Assembly: GCA_038030265.1 (NCBI GenBank)
Contig: CM075938.1
Coordinates: forward strand, 3,015,009-3,079,008
DNA from: Corythucha ciliata
Taxonomy: Eukaryota > Arthropoda > Insecta > Hemiptera > Tingidae
Length of the DNA: 64,000 bases
Reading direction: 5' to 3'
Within the stretch, counting starts at the first letter, position 1; the number at the start of each line of letters is the position of its first letter. The notes below the pieces were generated by a model, which worked only from the letters and a program-made list of their open reading frames with translations, was not told the origin of the DNA and did no database searches. The translations under genes were made by a program, and so were the position numbers. Of this stretch, positions 57,001 to 64,000 are shown piece by piece.

Positions 57001-57170
57001 GTCTGTTACGTGTAAAATTTTGGTGCAGGGAAAATATGCAAAAAACTTAAAACTATATTTTTCTCAAGCACATGCAAAAACAAAAAACAAAGAGTCTTGA
57101 TTATTATTATTATTTTTTTGCTTTGATTTAAACCAACTTATGAATTCGGGAAAAAGGCGCCTCCACCACT

Positions 57171-58201
57171 TGTCTAGGGGGAAAAAGGGTGTAAAAATAT
57201 AAGGGAAGGATTTATAAATTAAAAGGTTTGGTGAAGACTTTCGAGATTGGAATAGTTTGAATTATTTTATTTAATATTTTAAATTATTAGATTTTTGATT
57301 TTTAAACAACAATACTTGAACAATATTTTAAATGATCGGAAAAGTTTACCTTTATTTATTAAATTTACAAAAGGAACGTTTACTCGCTTGGCAAGAATTG
57401 AGAGGGCTTCGTTGGTTTAACGTTTGTGAACAAGACTCGTTATTTTTTTTCAAAATATTACAATTATAAATATAAAGTGTGCGTGAGTGTTGAAGTTAAT
57501 TTTAGAAAGAGATTTATACCAAATGCTACAGACAATGAGGATAACGCGGTGATTTTACAAGAATCAATTTTTACAAACAATAAAATGTCTTTACTTATTT
57601 TTATTTCAAAGAGGATATTTAATTTAACGAATTATCAATTTTACTCAAATTTTTACTGATTGAATGTAGTTAGCAAAATTAATTTTTAACGAAAAATCTT
57701 TATCGAAAAAGGAACCTGAAGGGTCCCGAATAAAAATGGGGAAAAGGCTTGTGTGTCTTAATAAGAAGGCTGTACCGACCTTTTTCGTAAAGCAGCTTGC
57801 AGAATGTAAAACTCGTTTATTTGAAAGATTTGAAGTCAGAAGTAACTTATGAAACTCAACAACAATCTTAAAATTGACAGCGTGGAAATCGTATGCAGAA
57901 TCGCTGGGAGCCCTCAAAAAGCCACGAGAAGGGCTTTTCCAGGGTTTTTAAATTGTTTCTCCCACCGATTAATTTTTCTATGATTTTCCTATTGGTGGGG
58001 AAAGACGCCTGCTCTAAAAGACTTTTATTGTTTGATGACGTTAGGAATGGCAGGGGGGTACTCTTCATTCCTCTTTGATCGGCTCTTCGCAAAGAGGAAG
58101 GAAGGCTGGGATTTAAATGTCTATTTTTTTTCATATTAATGAAAGGAATCTTTGGGATTAATCCTTATTGCCTGTTTACAACCTAATTTTGTCCCATCTC
58201 A
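57171..58201 (-). repeat. Full-length LTR of the nested Ty3-type element
   Basis: TG...CA ends on the minus strand. The first 124 bp on the left (57171-57294) are nearly identical to 55887-56010. The rest is AT-rich with no coding potential. Confidence 0.8.
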
Positions 58202-60112
58202 GAAGAGGAGAATTAAATGGGGTAAAATGTTCCAATACACAGCGTGCTCAAGGGTGAACCACTTGGCCACTGCCAGTCTCGTCCGAACGTCGGGCACGAA
58301 CCCGAATGTACGCCTACCCGTTGAACTGTAAGTCCAACGCGCCTGCCAAGCCTCAACGACTAGGTCGTCAAGGAGGCGGAGGCCCCATGCGGCCCCCCAC
58401 TCCTCGGCCAAGAGACCGAGGCGCTCTGCCCAATCTTCACGGCACCGTACCCAGTCCAAGTTTCCCTGAACCAGGCGGCGCCTGTGAACCCATGCGTCGA
58501 GCAGGAGGTCCGCAGGAGGTATCCCCGCCAGCACCTGAAGCGCGTCGGAACTGACAGTTCGGTACGCCATGGTCACCCTTACCAAGGCATGCAGCTGCAA
58601 GCTGAGGACCTTCGCCCTCTGAGCTTTCGTGGGCCGGTGCCACCACCACGTTGCACCGTACAGCAGGGTAGGTACGAATACCGCCCTGAAGTAACGAGCT
58701 CGGCAGTGGAAGTTCGTGCCCCATACGTTTCCCCCCACCGACCTAAAGAGGGCAAAGGTCCTCTCTAGCTTCCCCGCAACCACCTCTAGCTGCGGGGTCG
58801 CTGTCCTCCCCGGGTTAATCTCGACCCCTAGGTAGTGGCCCTGCCGTTCCCCCACAAGGCGTGATCCCCGATAGCGCACCACCAGGGGGCTACCCTGCGA
58901 GAGACGACCCCGCACTAGGACCATTTGGGTCTTTGGCACAGCGAGAGCCAGTTTTACCGCCCCGCACCATTCGTCCACGACCCGCAACAGCCGATCGATC
59001 TCCCGACCGGCCTCGTCCCGGGAGCGCGCCGCGACAACAACCGCAAGGTCGTCCACGTACGCCACTCCCTCGAAGCCCTCCCCCTGCAAAAGCCACAAAA
59101 TGGCGGCAAAGAGAAGGTTCCACAAAGTAGCCGAGAGAACCGACCCCTGCGGGCAACCTCTGGTGAGTGGTTCCCGCACCTCCTCACTACCGTAGCGGAG
59201 CCGCACCTCCCTCGACTCGAAGTACGAGGCGATCACCCTAAAGATGTCGTTTGGGACACCAGCATCTCGCAGCGCCATCAAGACCCCCGGCCACGACACT
59301 GAGTCGAAGGCCCCCTGCACATCCATCAGGACCGCCACCTTGTACTTCCCGTAGGGGGCATCGACGAGGGACTGCACCGCGTCCAGTGCCGCGTCTGTCG
59401 AGCCCCCTCTTACCCCCCCCCCCCAAACTGGCGCGGATGGAGCGCCTCCTTGATGAAGGGCTCCAACCGGCCAAGGAGGAGCCGCTCCAGGACCTTGCTC
59501 TCGCAAGGCAAGAGGCTAATCGGCCTATAGCTACCGGGAGACGCCGGGTCACGGTCGGGCGACTTCAGAAGAAGTATCACCACAGCGACCCGCCATCTCA
59601 CCGGGAAGTACCCCGCCACAAGACATCGATTGTAGAGCCCCAAAAAAGACTCCACCGCCGAGTCCGGGAGATGCTTAAGCATCTCAGGGCACACCCCGGT
59701 GAACTCCGGAGCCCTGCCCGACGCCAACCCACCAAGGGCGTCCCGAAGCTCCTCCTCCGTGAAGAGCCCACTGCCTGCCGTTTGTGGGACCACTGCCGCT
59801 TCCGCTCTGGATTCGCGGTCCGCGGCAGAGTCCTCCCCGGATTCGTCCCGCGGGAAGATACGTCGGATGAAGTTCCTCAGCGTATCCTCCACAGTCCCTC
59901 CACCACGCGACGCTTCCAGAAACGGGAGGACGCTCGGAGACCTGATCTTCCCCACGGCGACTCTGTAGGGAATGCCCCAAGGGTTCGCCGAGGGACCATC
60001 CTCAACGAACGTCCTCCACGCGGCCCGCCTGGACCACCGAAGAGCCTTTTTTAGGTCCCCCCTCGCGAGCGCATAACGCTCGCCTGCAGCCTCACGACCC
60101 GGGCCTCGAGTA
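58202..60112 (-). pseudogene. R1-like reverse transcriptase with a poly-C frameshift
   Basis: The upstream frame (about 60110-59425) carries the ALRWSRRAAWRTFVE linker, GLASGRAPEFTGVCPEMLKH and PASPGSYRPISLLPCESKVL. A C run at 59411-59425 then shifts the frame. The downstream frame (to 58202) has VLMDVQGAFDSVSWPGVLMA, GCPQGSVLSATLWNLLFAAI and the catalytic AYVDDLAVVVAA box, then thumb sequence to EHAVYWNILPHL where the Ty3-type element interrupts. The endonuclease domain is absent. Catalytic aspartates are present, so the shift and truncation are the main defects. Confidence 0.9.
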
Positions 60113-60125
60113 TTCACCCCACACT

Positions 60126-60590
60126 TGATATTACTTGCAACGTTATATTCCCCAGGTCGGATAGACTGAAATTTGTAGAAATAAGGAGCGAAATCGCTGT
60201 CCAACCGTCCAACCATCCAACCTGCATACCTACATCTATGGATATCGTTAAAATCCTTATTTCCGTATTTTAAGCTTTTCGGCGGCCCCGTCTCCGTCGG
60301 AGGGGTCTCCTTCAGGGGCCGAGGGAGACCTCTCCCCTCCCCCCCCCACTGCTAACTCGGTACACTCGTGAACTCGGTCTCGGCCACTGCGTGGGGGTCT
60401 GAAGTCCAAGGAAGCATCTGGACGTACGCGGACGCGGACCTTATCGGGCTGCTTGAAGCCGAGAAAACCAGCTAAACCTATAACTTTCAACGTGAAACGC
60501 TCATTTTATGGAGATTTTATAGGGCTCTTAAAAGCGCTGGTACTTAGTGCCCCTTCGTTCGTATCTTCGTTGCTCTGGGCGGGGGGGGGG
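60126..60590. other. Unannotated DNA next to the R1-like element
   Basis: Bases 60270-60480 are GC-rich and hold a 77-codon minus-strand frame (60257-60490) of low complexity. It lies outside the 13-bp target duplication, so it is not part of that R1-like copy. It could be a fragment of another GC-rich element. Confidence 0.4.
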
Positions 60591-61060
60591 GGATTTGCAG
60601 CTTTTTCCCCAATATGAGCCGCGAAGAGGGTGCTTTTTCTCACTATTAGCCGTGAATCATATTGATTTTTTTTTTTTCGGAACTAGCGTATTTTCAAACT
60701 TTTAGGCACGTACTTGCCCCGAAAACGCCCTTTTTAACACGAATTTTCAATATTTGCCATTTATAGGGACTTATGGAAACCGAGGATTTATGAATTGTTC
60801 TTGTTTTAGCAGTTAGGCTGCCTCCGGATGCAGAAGCTTCGAATTGGTACATCAATCCAATCCATTCGTGGAAGTTCAGTAGTAATGAACTAGCTTTCAG
60901 AATGGCAAATAGCGATTTTTGTCAATAAATATTCTTCAAATTTGCCTGCGAATACCACGAAATGGTGTATCTTTCTTAATTTTAGTGCCAAATGAGAGGG
61001 TTTCCTCAATTTTAGCCTCGTAAGGATCTCCTTGAGTCTTATTGGCTATTTTTGGACCCG
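60591..61060. repeat. Degenerate minisatellite, type C
   Basis: Diverged plus-orientation units (TTTTTCTCACTATTAGCCGT, CTTAATTTTAGTGCC, TCAATTTTAGCCTCG). Confidence 0.55.
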
Positions 61061-64000
61061 CCTGGGTTTACCATATGACACGGATTTATTCCCAAAAGTT
61101 ATTGAATATTGATTGACTGATTCCAAATCGTGGGTTCAATCGAATATTCAGCCGCAAAGACTGCGTGAGCATGCTAAGTTCTATTATTCTTCTGGTCGGA
61201 TGGAATGGAAATCGTCGAGAGGAGGCAAATCACTTAGCCGTCATCCCCTCCCTATCGCTATCATTATCCGACGCGTTTATTGTTGAGACGATTACGCTCG
61301 AGGGCTCAAGGGAATGTGAAAAGCTGCACACCCTTCTGTATTGAGTTATAGCTACGCCTACGAAGTTCCCTATTCTCTTTGTGTGGCTTGCTTGCTTGCT
61401 TGTTGATTACTGTGTAAAATTTCACACTTCCACACACCACGAATTTCTTCGTGATGACATCGAACATCGTAGTAGGCGAACATTGGATCCATGTTCTGTA
61501 AGGGTCCTGAAAATTTTCGGCGGTGGAGGGAGATGTCTCATATTTTTCCCTAAGTAGTACCCTTAGAGGGTCCCAACAATTTTCATTAAGTATGCACAAA
61601 TTCACTCAAGCCTAGAAAACAATGAATTTCAGAGCTTGGTAGTGCGTGATAGTGCCTAACTTGCACGATGTCTTGAGAGCTCCGTCACGAGCCTTTTACT
61701 CCTTATCAAGCTCGCTTGCCAGAAGAAGGATAAAGAAAAAACCGTCACAAATCATAAAGCAATCCCTCTCGCTTTCCGAGTCACTAATCCGTTCACTTTT
61801 TTTTTATTTTAAAGTTGTATCCACATTCACCGGAAGAATCCCATTTCACCCATCTTGATGCCCATAACAGAAAAACTCGTCTTCATCAATTTACGTTACT
61901 CCGAGTTTTGTAAGGTAGCAACCATCAATACAATTTTTTTTTTTCAGCACCGTCTGTGCGCGCGAGATGTCATAATCCTATATAGCCTGAAATGCTGAAC
62001 GGGTGACAGTGTGGAGGCGAAAGAATGGAAGGGAGCATATAAATCAAAGGAATCGAAATAACTGTAAATTCGATTATGCAAAATGTGTTGGGAAGCACGG
62101 GTGAACATTTCAACAATTGTAAAGCGGCCTGATTTAAATAAGTTTCCATTTTCGAGAGGAGATGCGTGAAAAATAGCTAATGATCTTCACGATTTTGTTC
62201 AATTCACCACAATAGGCTTTAAAATAGTTAACTAGATGATGACTTCCTACATCCCCTGCAGTCACCTATTTATTATTACTACCATCATTTTTTTTTTAAG
62301 AACTCACTGGAAAAGGATAAAGCCATAAAGTGCATTAGAGGCAATAAATAACCAGGAGTTTAGCTTGTTTTCTCGGGGCAGAAGGGCTTAAGGTTGTTGA
62401 ATGGACAAAGAGGAAGCGTTACGTACCGTGAGGTGGAATGTTGCGGTATTAACTTCTTGAACTCCTTATCCGAACCCAGAATGAGGCTTACGGCTGAATC
62501 ATTGGAGTATACGTATAGAATGTATAGTTTGAAAAAAGAATGTATGCCTTGAATTATACACATATAAATTGTTGTGTTGTAATAAATTTGTTGTGATTGT
62601 AGTTTTCATGTACCAAAGTATCTTACTATGAAAATGAATTGACCAAGACTGATAAGCCGCGCTAATATTCGTTACACTGCGGCGTGACAGAAACTGAAAC
62701 GTCCACTCTCAGCTTATCACTTGAGTACAAGGTGATCAATTTATGCATTATCCACGCGTGTATCATACCAAGTAAAAAAACAAAAACAAACAAAACTCAT
62801 CTCAATATGTGATACAGTGAGTGGAATGAAGGGCGTGGCGGGGGGGTTGAAGCCTAACGAAAGACGCGCCGGCACTCTTTGTGAAGATGATACGCCCGTT
62901 ATAGCTTCCGCTTCGGCTAATGACTATACAAAAAGAAATAAAAGAGCACGAGAAAGAATACTTGTGTTGCGATCATTTCCTCGATTTTTTTTTATATATT
63001 GCTGTCGGGGAAAACGCTCTTTATATGTAGAAAATTCGATTTCAGAGGAAAAAATGATTGGTAGAGTTTATTCGTGCGTGGGATCATTTCACGTATTTTT
63101 GGGATAATATTCGTTATGAATCAATTAGTTAATTGGTTTCAGTTCATAAAATCAGCGTGATATTTCACTTCCATTTTTTTGCTAACATCATAAAAATTAT
63201 AAAATGCCGCATTCCACGATACACCGTTAAATCGCTGAAGTATTGATACGCGTACTGAGCGTCCTCACCGTCTCAGCACTAAACAAATTTTTATGCATTA
63301 TTGATTGTTTTAAAAGACTTGTTTTACGTTTTACAGCAGTAAATTTGTTTCCGTTAATAAGAAAAAAAGAGACAAGGAATTCCAGGCGTTTGTACACAAG
63401 AACGTAGTAGGAAAAATGTATTACGTTCCCATCATGGAAGCCAGTGGGAATACACGGTTGCAAAATAGAGAGAGAGAAAAAAAAATCGGGATCACTCAAA
63501 AACTGTGGGAATTCTTATCTCATTCCGCATTAACCATTTATGTATTTATCAAGAAAATAGTCAAGACCTTAAACTGCTATTCACCTTGATGAATAAGGCT
63601 GAGCAAACGTAAACCTATTAAGAATAACGGAGGCAAGAACTTCTTTGTCAAGGGAGTACATCAACTTTTTATAATGCTGTTAAGGGAAAAAAGGAAGCCT
63701 TCCTCTTATCGCCCACACTTGGAAGGCAAGCACGAAAACGAAAAAGTAGTGCACTTCGAAAATCAATGATATTAACGATGAATAAAACATTTTCACTCTT
63801 TATAACGCGGGGCAAAATTATAAATAAGAAACTGAAAATGGACTGCGGTTTTGCCGACCGACTAAAAAGTAAATAGTACGACCTCCGTGCTCAAAGGTAT
63901 CGCATGTATAATTAGGCCGGTTTCAATGGCTGGCCGAACTCCATAAAGGAGTTTCTTTCCACTGAAAATGGCGTTGTTTACCGTGTTATTAGTTTAGTTT
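61061..64000. other. Unannotated AT-rich DNA
   Basis: No gene, RNA gene or transposon end recognised. Several short frames (61306-61605, 62817-63107, 63227-63499) lack any domain or conserved pattern. Confidence 0.45.

Larger units (their letters stand above)
55887..58201 (-). mobile_element. Internally deleted Ty3-type element inside the R1-like element
   Basis: The right LTR is 57171-58201 (1031 bp; minus strand starts TGAGATGGG and ends CCCCTAGACA). The left copy keeps only its terminal ~124 bp (55887-56010), fused directly to the 3' end of gag. All of pol and most of one LTR are gone. Beside the right LTR, TGGTGGAGGCGCC is a likely primer-binding site. No target duplication is visible, so ends may have recombined. 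Confidence 0.85.
55320..60112 (-). mobile_element. 5'-truncated R1-like non-LTR retrotransposon
   Basis: The 13-bp duplication TTCACCCCACACT (55307-55319 and 60113-60125) brackets a GC-rich minus-strand element. From its 5' side it carries RT, a C-terminal CCHC-type motif and a short 3' untranslated region. The endonuclease and ORF1 are missing, so it is 5' truncated. A Ty3-type element (55887-58201) sits inside the RT/C-terminal junction, leaving about 2.5 kb of R1-like sequence. High G+C contrasts sharply with the host DNA. R1-clade elements are typical of arthropods. Confidence 0.9.

Noticed and set aside
59238..60054. Long + strand frame of 267 codons
   Set aside because: Opposite-strand shadow of the GC-rich R1-like RT gene; Pro/Arg-rich with no domain.

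Overview
This is a non-coding, transposon-rich eukaryotic window. It is AT-rich, contains long homopolymer runs, and has spliceosomal-type introns inside one transposon. An R1-like non-LTR element, Ty3-type and BEL-like LTR elements, a pogo/Tigger relic, a hAT element and an ISL2EU-type DNA transposon together suggest an arthropod, most likely an insect (inference; the order cannot be fixed from sequence alone). No exon of an ordinary host gene could be recognised. The DNA looks intergenic or deep-intronic.

Layout. 1-14985: unannotated AT-rich DNA with degenerate ~30-bp minisatellites (1-360, 4980-5870, 7130-8520, 8560-8985), hairpins at 5.6 kb and a cluster of CRE-like sites near 12.0-12.1 kb. 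14986-20192: a broken minus-strand Ty3-type retrotransposon with ~120-bp LTRs, a deleted and partly inverted integrase end, and a nested 2-kb LTR-like insert. 20372-28992: the centrepiece, an apparently complete 8.6-kb ISL2EU-type DNA transposon with a 2-bp AT duplication. It carries two convergent intron-containing genes: a YqaJ-nuclease gene (+) and a THAP plus DDE transposase gene (-). Its introns and central spacer are packed with at least eight small inverted-repeat elements, most with TAA/TTA duplications. 28995-41750: minisatellite blocks interrupted by a 2.9-kb CACTG-ended transposon (30057-32983) and a MITE split by two nested non-LTR retroelements (33265-36915). 41797-47080: a 5.3-kb segment between direct repeats, holding a tRNA-like sequence, a Tigger relic and a 1.4-kb array of a 20-bp unit. 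47130-55270: more minisatellite, including a 2.3-kb non-autonomous hAT element that itself carries minisatellite. 55320-60112: a 5'-truncated GC-rich R1-like element with a 13-bp target duplication, interrupted by a Ty3-type remnant with an intact gag. 60126-64000: unannotated AT-rich DNA.

How it fits together. The background appears to be a very large, degenerate, dispersed minisatellite (consensus close to TCAATTTTAGCCGCGAATTA, both orientations) into which nearly every transposon has landed. Several empty sites can be rebuilt from the flanks. The ISL2EU-type element is the only one whose protein-coding capacity looks close to intact. All gene models here are read from splice consensus and reading phase by eye and need transcript or homology confirmation.
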